A stretch of 64,000 nucleotides of DNA from assembly GCA_963732865.1 (NCBI GenBank), contig CAVTBC010000002.1, positions 62,001 to 126,000 on the forward strand. The letters are read 5' to 3'. The stretch is from JADLGL01 sp963732865. GTDB lineage: Bacteria > Pseudomonadota > Alphaproteobacteria > Rhizobiales > Kaistiaceae. The first letter of the stretch is position 1. Every line of letters starts with the position of its first letter. The notes under the pieces were generated by a model, which saw only the letters and a list, made by a program, of their open reading frames with translations, made no database searches and was not told the origin of the DNA. Below, piece by piece: positions 28,098-36,567 of this stretch. The position numbers were made by a program, and so were the translations under genes.

Positions 28098-28877
28098 CTA
28101 CAGCCTCCAGCCGGAATGGATCGCGGCGATGCCGCCGGAAAGATTGCGGTAGCTGACGCGGGCGAAGCCGGCGGCGCGGATCATGTCGGCGAACAGTTCC
28201 TGCGACGGGAAGCGCCGAATCGATTCGACGAGATAGCGATAGGCCTCGTCATCGCCGGCGACGAGTTCGCCAAGGCGCGGGATGACGTTGAAGGAGTAGA
28301 AGTCATAGACCTGCTCGAGGCCGGCGACGTCGACCTGCGAGAACTCGAGGACGAGAAGGCGGCCGCCCGGACGCAGCACCCGCCGCGCCTCAGACAGGGC
28401 CTTGTCGATGCGCGGGACGTTGCGGATGCCGAAGGCGATCGTCACGGCGTCGTATGTCAGGTCGGGCAGCGGCAGATCCTCGGCATTGCCGCTGACGAAC
28501 GAAACGCGGCGGCCGAAACGCCGATCGGCGGCGCGCTGGCGACCGACGCCAAGCATCGCCTCATTGATATCGAGGACGGTGATCTCCGATTGCGGCGATC
28601 GCTCGGCGATGCGGAAGGCGATGTCGCCCGTGCCGCCGGCGACGTCGAGGACGCGGAAGGGTTTCAGCGCCGCCCGGGGTGGCCCAAGCCAGGTCACGAG
28701 GTCGCTCTTCCACAGCCGGTGCAAACCGCCCGACATGAGGTCGTTCATCAGATCGTAGCGCTCGGCCACCGAATCGAAGACGCCATCGACCATCGCCTGC
28801 TTTTCGGCGAGATCGACATCGCGGAAGCCGAAGGATGCGCGCGGCTTCGGATCAGTGGTGTGCGGCTTGGTGCTCAT
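28098..28877 (-). CDS. ubiE: Ubiquinone/menaquinone C-methyltransferase
   Basis: The 259-residue SAM-dependent methyltransferase methylates the quinone ring. The motifs are SVAERYDLMNDLMSGGLHRLW, the SAM loop LDVAGGTGDIAFR, VLDINEAML and AFGIRNV, followed by LRPGGRLLVLEFS. The ATG at 28877 (MSTKPHTTDP) is preferred to one at 28919. The gene is four bases upstream of ubiB and divergent from mutM, a classic rhizobial arrangement. Confidence 0.95.
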   Translation of the reverse strand: MSTKPHTTDPKPRASFGFRDVDLAEKQAMVDGVFDSVAERYDLMNDLMSGGLHRLWKSDLVTWLGPPRAALKPFRVLDVAGGTGDIAFRIAERSPQSEITVLDINEAMLGVGRQRAADRRFGRRVSFVSGNAEDLPLPDLTYDAVTIAFGIRNVPRIDKALSEARRVLRPGGRLLVLEFSQVDVAGLEQVYDFYSFNVIPRLGELVAGDDEAYRYLVESIRRFPSQELFADMIRAAGFARVSYRNLSGGIAAIHSGWRL

Positions 28878-29018
28878 TGTCGGCCGTTTGTCGGAGGGCG
28901 GTGACCCGCTTGCCTCCAACCCATTTTACAATAACTGCTATTGCCGAAGGGTTGTCGCTCCGCGACACATTAATTGAGCCGGGCCGCCGGCGCCAATCCG
29001 CCTGGGTTTTCAGCCGAA

Positions 29019-29882
29019 ATGCCGGAACTTCCCGAAGTCGAGACGGTGCGCAAGGGGCTGGAAAAGGTGCTGGCGGGCGCCGTGATCGACCGTGTCGAGC
29101 TGCGGCGGAAGGATTTGCGGCGGCCCTTTCCGCCGCGCTTCGCCAAGCGGCTCGAAGGGCGGACGATCGTCAAACTTGGCCGCCGGGCGAAATATCTCCT
29201 CGCCGATCTCGACAGCGGCGAAACCCTCGTCATGCATCTGGGCATGTCCGGCTCGTTCCGCATCGAGACGGCGGGCAAGAAGCAGCCGCCACTGCAGGTC
29301 GACCCCAAGCACGACCATGTCATCTTCGACCTCGGATCGGGCGACCGGGTGATCTACAACGACCCGCGCCGCTTCGGCTCGATGGATCTCGTCGCCACGG
29401 CCAAGCTTTCCGCGACAGCGCCCTTCGACAAGCTCGGCATCGAACCGCTCGGCCCGGACCTCACGGCCGAATGGCTCGCCGCCCGGTTCCAGGGCAAGGC
29501 AACGTCGATCAAGGCCGCCCTGATGGACCAGAGCAATATCGCCGGTCTCGGCAATATCTATGTGTGCGAGGCTCTGTGGCGGGCGGCGATCTCGCCGCTG
29601 CGCGAGGCCGGCACCCTCGCCACGAGCGCCGGCAAACCAACCGCCGCCTGCAAGCGGCTTCCGGGCGCGATCCGCGATGTCCTCAAAGATGCGCTCGCCT
29701 CGGGCGGTTCGAGCCTGCGCAACCACGTGCTGACCGATGGCTCACTCGGCGGATTCCAACATCATTTCAAGGTTTACGACCGTGAGGGCGAGCCTTGCTG
29801 GCGCCCGGGCTGCAACGGCATCGTCAGGCGGATCGTCCAGTCGGGCCGGTCGACCTTCTACTGCCCGAAATGCCAGAAATGA
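29019..29882 (+). CDS. mutM: Formamidopyrimidine-DNA glycosylase
   Basis: The 287-residue bifunctional glycosylase/AP lyase removes 8-oxoguanine. Processing places the catalytic proline first (MPELPEVETVR, with the active-site Glu as residue 3 of the ORF). The H2TH region contains LMDQSNIAGLGNIYVCEALW. The C-terminal zinc finger has the C-x4-C-x16-C-x2-C spacing around CWRPGCNG and CPKC. The start is fixed by the invariant PELPE. It is divergent from ubiE. Confidence 0.96.
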   Translation: MPELPEVETVRKGLEKVLAGAVIDRVELRRKDLRRPFPPRFAKRLEGRTIVKLGRRAKYLLADLDSGETLVMHLGMSGSFRIETAGKKQPPLQVDPKHDHVIFDLGSGDRVIYNDPRRFGSMDLVATAKLSATAPFDKLGIEPLGPDLTAEWLAARFQGKATSIKAALMDQSNIAGLGNIYVCEALWRAAISPLREAGTLATSAGKPTAACKRLPGAIRDVLKDALASGGSSLRNHVLTDGSLGGFQHHFKVYDREGEPCWRPGCNGIVRRIVQSGRSTFYCPKCQK

Positions 29883-29888
29883 GGCGCG

Positions 29889-29917
29889 TTGACGGGGGCG
29901 GATCGCCCGACTATAAG
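29889..29917 (+). promoter_or_regulatory. Promoter of rpsT
   Basis: TTGACG at 29889-29894 and TATAAG at 29912-29917 are separated by 17 bases, a near-consensus housekeeping promoter. It begins seven bases after the mutM stop and would start transcription near 29924, giving rpsT a leader of about 57 bases. Confidence 0.75.
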
Positions 29918-29927
29918 CACCCCCAAC

Positions 29928-29953
29928 ACGGCGGCGGCTCTTGGCGCCGCCGT
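29928..29953 (+). promoter_or_regulatory. Hairpin in the rpsT leader (attenuator or mutM terminator)
   Basis: ACGGCGGCG (29928-29936) pairs perfectly with CGCCGCCGT (29945-29953) across an eight-base loop and is followed by TTCTGTT. It lies at the very 5' end of the predicted rpsT transcript and 46 bases after mutM. It could end mutM transcripts, attenuate rpsT or stabilise its 5' end. Confidence 0.55.
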
Positions 29954-29980
29954 TTCTGTTCAACATCATAAGGGCCACCA

Positions 29981-30247
29981 ATGGCCAATACGTCCTCAGC
30001 GCGTAAAGCCACGCGCAAAATCGCCCGCCGCACCGAGATCAACCGGCAGCGGAAGAGCCGCGTCCACACCTTCGTCCGCAAGGTTGAGGAAGCGATCGCA
30101 TCCGGCAACAAGGAAGTGGCGACACAGTCGCTGGTTGCCGCCGAGTCGGAAATCATGCGGGCCGCCGGCAAGGGCGTGTTCCACAAGCACACCGCCTCGC
30201 GGAAGGTCGCGCGCCTCACCGCCCGCGTCCGCACGCTCCAGGCCTAG
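29981..30247 (+). CDS. rpsT: 30S ribosomal protein S20
   Basis: The 88-residue, strongly basic protein binds 16S rRNA in the small subunit. The family pattern is clear: MANTSSARKATRKIARR at the N-terminus, NRQRKSRVHTFVRKVEEAI, and KGVFHKHTASRKVARL near the C-terminus. It has its own promoter and leader hairpin. In many rhizobia dnaA follows rpsT; here the next gene on this strand is a lytic transglycosylase, so the common dnaA linkage is absent. Confidence 0.97.
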   Translation: MANTSSARKATRKIARRTEINRQRKSRVHTFVRKVEEAIASGNKEVATQSLVAAESEIMRAAGKGVFHKHTASRKVARLTARVRTLQA

Positions 30248-30282
30248 CAAGACCGTCGATCGTCTAGGTGCCGTGGCGCCGA

Positions 30283-30894
30283 TCACGCGCCGCCGCGCGC
30301 CATTGGTCTGCTGAAACGCCTTGAGACGCGGCGGGAAATCCTCAGATAGACGAAGATCGTCAGACCGATCAGCACGAGGCTAAGACCGAAGGCGCTGATC
30401 GGCAGGCCAAGCCAATCCATCTGCAGCACGTGCAGGTCCGGCAACTGGCTGACGGCCCGGGGCCAGCGGCCGCAAACAACGGACGACGGATCGAAATCGG
30501 CGGGGCCGACGCGAAACGTGAACGGCCCGATGACGACATCCAACGCGCCATAGATGATAGACAGCAGCGAGGCCGCGAACACATAGCGGTAGAAGCGCTG
30601 ATTGCGGGTGACGCCGAAATAGATGGCGCCGAGCCAAATCGCGGCCACAAGGAAGGGCGCGAAGCGGTCGATGCCGGCGACCATCGGCACGGTGCGGCAA
30701 AGCGAGCCATAGGAGAGGAAGTAGCCGCCATCGGCGAGGAAACCGATCATGGCGACGGCGTAGGCGACGCTCACCACGACCAGCCACAGCATCATGGCAA
30801 AGATGATGAAAAGGCCGACCGACAGGCCGTCCTTCCGGCGCTGCGGCGGCACAGCCTTAGCGTCCTCGCTTTGCGCGACTGTACCCTCGGTCAT
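30283..30894 (-). CDS. Hypothetical membrane protein
   Basis: The 203-residue protein has a charged N-terminus and four predicted membrane helices, around LFIIFAMMLWLVVVSVAYAV, FAPFLVAAIWLGAIYFGV, YVFAASLLSIIYGALDVVI and AFGLSLVLIGLTIFVYL. I do not recognise a family. The ATG at 30894 (MTEGTVAQSEDAK) is preferred to an upstream start at 30957. It is divergent from the lytic transglycosylase and convergent with rpsT. There is no cue for function. Confidence 0.65.
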   Translation of the reverse strand: MTEGTVAQSEDAKAVPPQRRKDGLSVGLFIIFAMMLWLVVVSVAYAVAMIGFLADGGYFLSYGSLCRTVPMVAGIDRFAPFLVAAIWLGAIYFGVTRNQRFYRYVFAASLLSIIYGALDVVIGPFTFRVGPADFDPSSVVCGRWPRAVSQLPDLHVLQMDWLGLPISAFGLSLVLIGLTIFVYLRISRRVSRRFSRPMARGGA

Positions 30895-31013
30895 TGCCGT
30901 GTTGGTTCTCCACCCCCAAAGTGCCGCCAAGCTATGAGACTCCGCGCAACATGACAACGCGGCGCATGGTTTGGGGGGTTGCCCTTGTGGCGAGGAATGC
31001 CAGTCTTGGCGCT

Positions 31014-32429
31014 ATGAGATTCGGACCGATTCGTCTGATGGCCAGGATTTTCGCGACGGCCATCGCTTTGAGCGCCGTTGCCGGGTCCCCCGCGATCGCC
31101 CAGAGCTGCCAGAACAACCCGGCCGCTTTTCCCGCCTGGCTCGACGGGTTTCGCGCCCAAGCGCGCGCGGCGGGGGTTTCCAACAACGCACTCGCGGCGC
31201 TGAACGGGGTCGCCTACGATCCGTCGATCATCAGCCGCGACCGGTCGCAGAGCGTCTTCTCGCAGAGCTTTCTCGAGTTTTCCGACCGCGTCGTCGCCGC
31301 TTACCGCATTCAGCGCGGCGGCCAATTGCTCAGCCAATATGCCTCGCTGTTCGCGCAGATCGAGCAGCAGTTCGGCGTGCCCGGTCCGGTGATCGTGGCG
31401 CTGTGGGCGATGGAGAGCGACTTCGGCGCCGGCACAGGCGACTTCCCGGTGTTGCAATCGCTGGCGACGCTCGCCTTCGACTGCCGCCGCGGCGAGGAGT
31501 TCACGCCGCAGCTGGTGGACGCCCTGCTGCTGATCGATCGCGGTGACCTTACGCCGGCACAGATGATCGGCGCGTGGGCCGGCGAACTCGGCCAGACGCA
31601 ATTCCGGGCGAGCGAATATCTCAATGCCGGCGTCGACTATGACGGCGACGGGCGCGTCGACCTCATCAACAGCGTCCCGGATGTGCTCGCCTCGACCGCG
31701 AATCTCCTGCGCCAATATGGCTGGCGGGCTGGGCAGCCCTGGCTCGAGGAGGTGCGCCTCACCCGCGACCTGCCTTGGGAACAGACCGGCGTCTATGACC
31801 AACTGCCGCGTTCGCAATGGTCCGCCTGGGGCGTCGTCCGCCGCGATGGTTCGGCCCTGCCCGCCGATCAGGTGCAGGCCTCGCTGATCCTGCCGATGGG
31901 CAAGGATGGGCCGGCCTTCATCGCGTATGACAACATGCTGGTGTTCTTCCAGTGGAACCAGTCGCTGGTGAATTCGCTCACCGCCGGCTATCTGGCGACC
32001 CGGCTGCAGGGCGCGCCGCAGGTGATCCACAACAGCAACATCGCCAGCCTGGGCGTCAGCCAGATCCGCGAGTTGCAGACGCTGCTGATCCAGGCCGGCT
32101 ATGATGTCGGCGGGGCCGACGAAGTCATCGGCGCGCAAACGCGTGATGCCGTGCGCGCCATGCAGCTCCGCCTTGGCCTTCCCGCCGATGGTTATCCAAC
32201 CGTGCCTTTCCTGCGCGCACTTGGCGGCAGTGGCAGTTCGGGCCTGACGGCGGCGGAAATCGTCGAATTGCAGACGCTGCTGACGCAGCTCGGCTACGAC
32301 ATCGGCGGCGTTGATGGCGTCATCGGCGCCCGAACCCGGGCGGCCATCACGGCGGTGCAACAACAGCTGGGTCTGCCGGCGGACGGCGTCCCTACGCCGG
32401 ACTTCCTGCAACGCCTCCGAGGGATGTAG
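31014..32429 (+). CDS. Lytic murein transglycosylase (MltB type) with two peptidoglycan-binding domains
   Basis: The 471-residue periplasmic enzyme cleaves the glycan strand of peptidoglycan. A signal peptide ends near SPAIAQ. The SLT_2 catalytic domain spans about residues 32-325, with the catalytic glutamate at residue 134 (ALWAMESDFG) and GELGQTQFRASEYLNAGVDYDGDGR. Two C-terminal peptidoglycan-binding repeats start near residues 342 and 410 (IRELQTLLIQAGYDVGG and IVELQTLLTQLGYDIGG). The ATG at 31014 fits the signal peptide best. Starts at 31038 and further upstream are also open, and no ribosome-binding site is decisive. Confidence 0.9.
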   Translation: MRFGPIRLMARIFATAIALSAVAGSPAIAQSCQNNPAAFPAWLDGFRAQARAAGVSNNALAALNGVAYDPSIISRDRSQSVFSQSFLEFSDRVVAAYRIQRGGQLLSQYASLFAQIEQQFGVPGPVIVALWAMESDFGAGTGDFPVLQSLATLAFDCRRGEEFTPQLVDALLLIDRGDLTPAQMIGAWAGELGQTQFRASEYLNAGVDYDGDGRVDLINSVPDVLASTANLLRQYGWRAGQPWLEEVRLTRDLPWEQTGVYDQLPRSQWSAWGVVRRDGSALPADQVQASLILPMGKDGPAFIAYDNMLVFFQWNQSLVNSLTAGYLATRLQGAPQVIHNSNIASLGVSQIRELQTLLIQAGYDVGGADEVIGAQTRDAVRAMQLRLGLPADGYPTVPFLRALGGSGSSGLTAAEIVELQTLLTQLGYDIGGVDGVIGARTRAAITAVQQQLGLPADGVPTPDFLQRLRGM

Positions 32430-32502
32430 GTTAGCCCGCCGACAACTGCGGTGATAGGATCGCGGCGATGTCGACGGACCCCGCGATAGGCGTGCCTGCC
32501 GC

Positions 32503-33651
32503 TTGAGCCTCGCACCCGCAACCTCTCCGCCCGTCTCGGTCGGCCGAGCCCGTTTCGCCGTTTTCGTTGCCTTCTTCATCCTCGGCGCGGCAAGCGGCAT
32601 TTGGGCGGTGTTCATCCCGGTGGTCCGCGCCCGCTTCGACATCAACGAGGCCGTCCTTGGCACGGTCCTGCTGGCGCTCGCCGCCGGAGCGCTGACCGCC
32701 ATGCCGCTGACCGGCTGGGCGATCGGCCGGTTCGGCGCACGCAGGCTTACGGCGGTGACCGCAATCGCCTCGCCGCTGGCGGCGGCGCTGCCGCTGCTGG
32801 CGCCCACGCTCTGGCTGCTCTTCGTTGCTGCGTTCGTGCAGGGCGCAGCGGCGGGCGCTCTCGACGTTGCCATGAACACCGAGGCGGCGCGGGTGGAGAC
32901 CGCGAGGGGACGGCCCTCGATGTCGGCCTTCCACGGGCTCTACAGCATTGGTGGCCTCATGGGCGCGGGCATCGCCGCCTTGCTGCTGAGCCTAGGGCTT
33001 GCCGCCGGCTATGCCGCTGCCGGCGTGCTCGCCATCTTCGCTGCGTCCGCGTTTGTCCTGCGCGACTGGTACCTGCCGGCAGACCGCATCGAGGGGCGTC
33101 CGTTCCGTTTCGTCCTGCCGTCGAAGCCGCTGCTCGGGCTCGGCTTGCTCGCCTTTCTCAGCATCGGCCTCGAAGGCGCGGTGGGCGATTGGAGCGCCCT
33201 CTTCCTCGCCAACGACAAGGGCGCCGGGCCGGCGGTTGCCGCCGCCGGTTTCGCGGCCTTCGCCGGAGCGATGGCGCTCTTCCGCCTGATCGGCGACCGG
33301 CTGGTCACCAAGTTTGGACGCCGGCTGGTGTTGATGGCCGGCGGCCTGGTCGTGACAATCGGTTGCGCGACGGCGCTCGCCGCGCCCTGGCCGATCCTCA
33401 GCGCCGTCGGATTCGGCCTGATCGGCGTTGGCGCAGCGAATGTCTTCCCCATCCTCTTCAGCACGGCCGCACGCTACCCCGCCGGCAGCGGCGGGCTGCC
33501 GGCCGTCGCCACCGTTGGCTATGCCGGCTTCCTGACCTGGCCGCCAATAATCGGCTGGATCGCGCATGGCGTCAGCCTGCCGGCGGCGCTGTCGCTGATC
33601 GGCGTCGCCGGACTGGCGATCGTCGCCGGCGCCCGCGTCGTGCAACGCTAG
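32503..33651 (+). CDS. MFS transporter
   Basis: The 382-residue major facilitator carrier has about 12 membrane helices. The first loop motif is GWAIGRFGARRLT, and the second half has RLIGDRLVTKFGRRL. It resembles sugar or small-molecule MFS proteins of the YbjJ/FucP-like group, but the substrate is not clear. A TTG start at 32503 is used because the first helix follows at residue 15 and no closer ATG exists. It stands alone on the strand. Confidence 0.82.
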   Translation: MSLAPATSPPVSVGRARFAVFVAFFILGAASGIWAVFIPVVRARFDINEAVLGTVLLALAAGALTAMPLTGWAIGRFGARRLTAVTAIASPLAAALPLLAPTLWLLFVAAFVQGAAAGALDVAMNTEAARVETARGRPSMSAFHGLYSIGGLMGAGIAALLLSLGLAAGYAAAGVLAIFAASAFVLRDWYLPADRIEGRPFRFVLPSKPLLGLGLLAFLSIGLEGAVGDWSALFLANDKGAGPAVAAAGFAAFAGAMALFRLIGDRLVTKFGRRLVLMAGGLVVTIGCATALAAPWPILSAVGFGLIGVGAANVFPILFSTAARYPAGSGGLPAVATVGYAGFLTWPPIIGWIAHGVSLPAALSLIGVAGLAIVAGARVVQR

Positions 33652-33697
33652 GGACGTCTTACTTGGGTCCGGCAGGCGTCGAGCTCCTAGCGTCTTA

Positions 33698-33735
33698 ATA
33701 TAAGTATTGACTTATATAAGTGTTAGCTATCATAA
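33698..33735 (+). promoter_or_regulatory. Promoter with overlapping operator-like inverted repeat for the SRPBCC-ArsR operon
   Basis: A perfect inverted repeat, ATATAAGT, four bases, ACTTATAT, spans 33698-33717. TTGACT at 33707-33712 lies inside it, and a candidate -10 TCATAA at 33730-33735 follows 17 bases later. The region is strikingly AT-rich in a GC-rich chromosome. An AT-rich dyad over the -35 fits an ArsR-type operator, and the operon encodes such a regulator. Confidence 0.6.
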
Positions 33736-33765
33736 GGGTTGGATCGTTAAACTGGAGCCGAGCCA

Positions 33766-34401
33766 ATGCCATTCGATCTCGCCGCCCATATCGCCACCAT
33801 GACCCGCGTCGTCCGTGACATCGAGAAGGACGGCAAGCCCGCAAGGGCACTCGTCGCGTCGCGGGTCTACGAGACGGACGCCGCCGACCTTTGGAACGCC
33901 CTAACCGACAAAGAACGCATCGAGCGTTGGTTCCTGCCGATCAGCGGCGATCTGAAGCTGCACGGGCGATATCAATTCGAAGGCAATGCCGGCGGAACGA
34001 TTACACGTTGCGAACCCGAAGAACGGCTCGAAGCAACGTGGGAGTTTGCCGGAGGCGTGAGCTGGATCACTGTTCGGCTGGAGACTGTCATCGGCGGAAC
34101 GCGCCTCGAATTGGAGCATGTCGCCCAGATCGATCCGAGCTGGGGAGACGTCGGATCGGGAGCCGTCGGCATCGGCTGGGACATGGCCTTCATGGGCCTC
34201 GCGCGATATCTGCAGTCCGGCGAGTCTGCGGCCCGTAGTGCGGTCGCGGAGTGGATGGCATCACCAGAAGCGAAGGATTTCTATCGGTTGACGAGCGTCG
34301 CTTGGGGCCGCGCTGACGTCGAATCCGGGGTTCCTGAGGAAAGGGCGATGGCCTCGGCGGAGCATATCCGGGCGATGTATGCCGGGGAGCAGTCCGGCTG
34401 A
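33766..34401 (+). CDS. SRPBCC domain protein (AHSA1-like)
   Basis: The 211-residue protein has the START-like fold of the Aha1/ATPase activator homolog family. The motifs are ASRVYETDAADLWNALTDKERIERWFLP, FEGNAGGTITRCEPEERLEATWEF and HVAQIDPSWG. Proteins of this type paired with an ArsR regulator are common and may bind small hydrophobic ligands. The gene is first in a two-gene operon, and the ArsR gene starts two bases after its stop. The ligand is unknown. Confidence 0.85.
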   Translation: MPFDLAAHIATMTRVVRDIEKDGKPARALVASRVYETDAADLWNALTDKERIERWFLPISGDLKLHGRYQFEGNAGGTITRCEPEERLEATWEFAGGVSWITVRLETVIGGTRLELEHVAQIDPSWGDVGSGAVGIGWDMAFMGLARYLQSGESAARSAVAEWMASPEAKDFYRLTSVAWGRADVESGVPEERAMASAEHIRAMYAGEQSG

Positions 34402-34403
34402 CG

Positions 34404-34730
34404 ATGAATGCCTTCGACATTCTCGGCGAACCCGTGCGGCGACGCATCCTTGAGCTGCTTGCCGCAGGCGAGCTTACCTCGGGTGAGATCGTCGCCGACA
34501 TCCAGAGGGACTTCGGTATCACTCAGGCCGCGGTCTCGCAGCATCTGAAGGTGCTTCGCGAGAACGGCTTTGCAACAGTCCGGCCCCTCGGCGCCCGCCG
34601 CATCTATGCGATCGAACCGGGCCCCCTACGCGAGGTTGACGCCTGGCTCGATCATTTCCGGCTCTTCTGGACGCATCGGCTCGAAAGCCTGGCGACAGAG
34701 GTGGCGCGCGGAAAGCGTGGGCGTAGCTAG
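34404..34730 (+). CDS. ArsR-family transcriptional regulator
   Basis: The 108-residue winged-helix protein has the ArsR pattern NAFDILGEPVRRRILELLA, GEIVADI and the recognition helix ITQAAVSQHLKVLRENGFA. No metal-binding cysteine pair is seen, so it belongs to the metal-independent group usually linked to SRPBCC proteins. It probably represses its own operon through the inverted repeat at 33698-33717. It is convergent with the ABC permease gene. Confidence 0.9.
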   Translation: MNAFDILGEPVRRRILELLAAGELTSGEIVADIQRDFGITQAAVSQHLKVLRENGFATVRPLGARRIYAIEPGPLREVDAWLDHFRLFWTHRLESLATEVARGKRGRS

Positions 34731-34740
34731 CGCTAGTTCG

Positions 34741-35508
34741 CTAGGCGACGGCGCGGCTGAATGCCCTGGCGCCGAGCGCCATCAGGATCACGGCAAGGCC
34801 GGCGACCAAGCCAGCGCCGAGCAGGATCTGCGGATTGGAGAAGTCGCCGGCGAACAGGGCCCGGACTGCCAAAACGGCATGGTAGAACGGGTTGAGCTTG
34901 GCAATGGAGATCAGCCAGTTCGGCGCGATCGGCGCCACGATCGGCAGAAGAATGCCCGAGAGCAACATCAGCGGCAGCGCGAACATGTTGACGAAGCCGG
35001 CGAAGATCTCCTGCTTCTTCACCGCCAGGGCGATTGTGTAGGACAGCGGCGCCAACGCCAGGCCGATCAAGATCAGGATGCCGAAGGCCAGGATCGTCCC
35101 GCCGACATTCGGCTCAAGGCCGAAGGGAATGGCCAGCGTGAACAGGATGAGGCCCTGGACGACGAAAACGGTGACGACCAGGAGCACACGCCCGAGCATC
35201 ATCGCCAGGCGGCTCATCGGCGTCACGCGCATGCGCTCGACGACGCCCTCCTGCAGTTCCTGCAGAAGAGCAAAGCCGACGAAGAGCGAGCCGAACATCG
35301 CGTTCAAAACCAGGAGCCCCGGCACGAAGACGTTGTAGGCGTTGCCGCCGCCGAAGCCCGGCATGCCGGCGAAGCCTTTGAGCAGCGGCGCGAAGAGCAA
35401 GAGATAGATGACCGGCTGCAGCAAGCCGATGATCAGCCAGAGCGGATTGCGGACGCTGATCCCGAGAGCGCGGCGGTAGATCAGCAGCGTGTCGCGAAGC
35501 ATGTGCAT
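34741..35508 (-). CDS. ABC-2 type exporter permease
   Basis: The 255-residue integral membrane protein has six predicted helices. The ABC-2 family pattern includes NPLWLIIGLLQPVIYLLLF, FGSLFVGFALLQELQEGVVERMRVTPMSR and LPLMLLSGILLPIVAP. With the preceding ATPase gene (stop 11 bases upstream) it forms a half-type drug or lipid exporter of the DrrAB kind. Its substrate is unknown. Confidence 0.9.
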   Translation of the reverse strand: MHMLRDTLLIYRRALGISVRNPLWLIIGLLQPVIYLLLFAPLLKGFAGMPGFGGGNAYNVFVPGLLVLNAMFGSLFVGFALLQELQEGVVERMRVTPMSRLAMMLGRVLLVVTVFVVQGLILFTLAIPFGLEPNVGGTILAFGILILIGLALAPLSYTIALAVKKQEIFAGFVNMFALPLMLLSGILLPIVAPIAPNWLISIAKLNPFYHAVLAVRALFAGDFSNPQILLGAGLVAGLAVILMALGARAFSRAVA

Positions 35509-35519
35509 GGGTGCGCCCT

Positions 35520-36479
35520 CTATTTGGCTTCGTCGCGCAGCGACCGGCCGGTCTGCTGCAGGAAGACATCATTGAGGCTCGGCCGGTGCAGGCTGATCGC
35601 CTGAACGGAGATGTCGGCCTCGTCGAGCAAGCGCAACAGCTTCGGCACGGCGGTGTCGCCATTCTCGACATAGAGGCGGATCGTGCCGTCCTCGATCATC
35701 GACTTGCGCACGTCGGCTTCGCCCTCGATCAGCGAAAGCGCCCTGTCACGCAGATCATCGGCGACCTGCAAGGTGATGACGTCGCCGCCGATGCGCCGCT
35801 TCAGCTCGTCCGGCGTGCCGAGGGCGACAATCTCGCCATGATCGATAATGGCGACGCGATCACAGAGGGCGTCAGCTTCATCGAGATAGTGCGTGGTGAG
35901 AAAGACCGTGGTGCCGGAATCGCGAAGCTTTTTCACCTCGTCCCACATGCGCGCCCGCGCCTGCGGATCGAGGCCGGTGGTCGGCTCATCGAGAAACAGC
36001 AGCCTCGGCCCGTGGACCATGCCCATCGCCACGTCGAGGCGGCGGCGCATGCCGCCCGAATAGGTCGAGCTCTTGCGATCGGCGGCGTCGGACAGCTCGA
36101 AGGCGGCGAGAAGTTCGTCGGCGCGCTTCTTGGCGCCATCCTTGGTGAGACCGAAGAAGCGGCCCTGATAATAGAGCTCGCCGCGTCCGGTCATCTGCGA
36201 ATCCGAGCCGTGTCCCTGCCCGACATAGCCGATCCGTTCGCGCACCTTCGCCGGCTCGGCGAGAAGGTCGGCGCCGGCAATCATCACCTTGCCGGATGTC
36301 GGCCGCAGCAGCGTCGCGAAGATACGCAGCGTCGTCGTCTTGCCCGCCCCGTTGGGACCGAGGAAGCCGAAGCTCTCGCCTTCGTTGACATCAAGATCGA
36401 CGCCCTTGACCGCTTCGACCGGACCGGTGCGGGCCTTGAAAGTCATGCGCAAGTCGCGCGTTTCGATGATCGCGGCCAT
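35520..36479 (-). CDS. ABC exporter ATP-binding protein (DrrA-like)
   Basis: The 319-residue ATPase has Walker A GPNGAGKTTTL, the signature YSGGMRRRLDVAMG, Walker B LLFLDEPTTGLD and the H-loop FLTTHYLDEADAL. The C-terminal extension (VENGDTAVPKLLRLLDEADISV, HRPSLNDVFLQQTGR) is typical of DrrA-type daunorubicin exporters. ATG 36479 (MAAIIETRDL) is preferred to a TTG at 36485. It is divergent from a TetR gene, with operator-like dyads between them, so the exporter is probably repressed by that regulator. Confidence 0.92.
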   Translation of the reverse strand: MAAIIETRDLRMTFKARTGPVEAVKGVDLDVNEGESFGFLGPNGAGKTTTLRIFATLLRPTSGKVMIAGADLLAEPAKVRERIGYVGQGHGSDSQMTGRGELYYQGRFFGLTKDGAKKRADELLAAFELSDAADRKSSTYSGGMRRRLDVAMGMVHGPRLLFLDEPTTGLDPQARARMWDEVKKLRDSGTTVFLTTHYLDEADALCDRVAIIDHGEIVALGTPDELKRRIGGDVITLQVADDLRDRALSLIEGEADVRKSMIEDGTIRLYVENGDTAVPKLLRLLDEADISVQAISLHRPSLNDVFLQQTGRSLRDEAK

Positions 36480-36487
36480 GGACAACT

Positions 36488-36532
36488 AACGTTGTTTGCG
36501 TTATGTGAACGGTGTTCGTTTACGCGAACGTT
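36488..36532. promoter_or_regulatory. Operator-like dyads between the ABC exporter and tetR-type gene
   Basis: Two AACGTT palindromes lie at 36488-36493 and 36527-36532. Between them an inverted repeat, GTTCG, six bases, CGAAC, spans 36514-36529. The 88-base spacer between the divergent starts is AT-richer than the flanks. This is the usual layout of a TetR-type repressor controlling itself and an exporter. Confidence 0.55.
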
Positions 36533-36567
36533 GTTAGCTTTGTCAACCCCCGGCGAAAAGGAGACCG

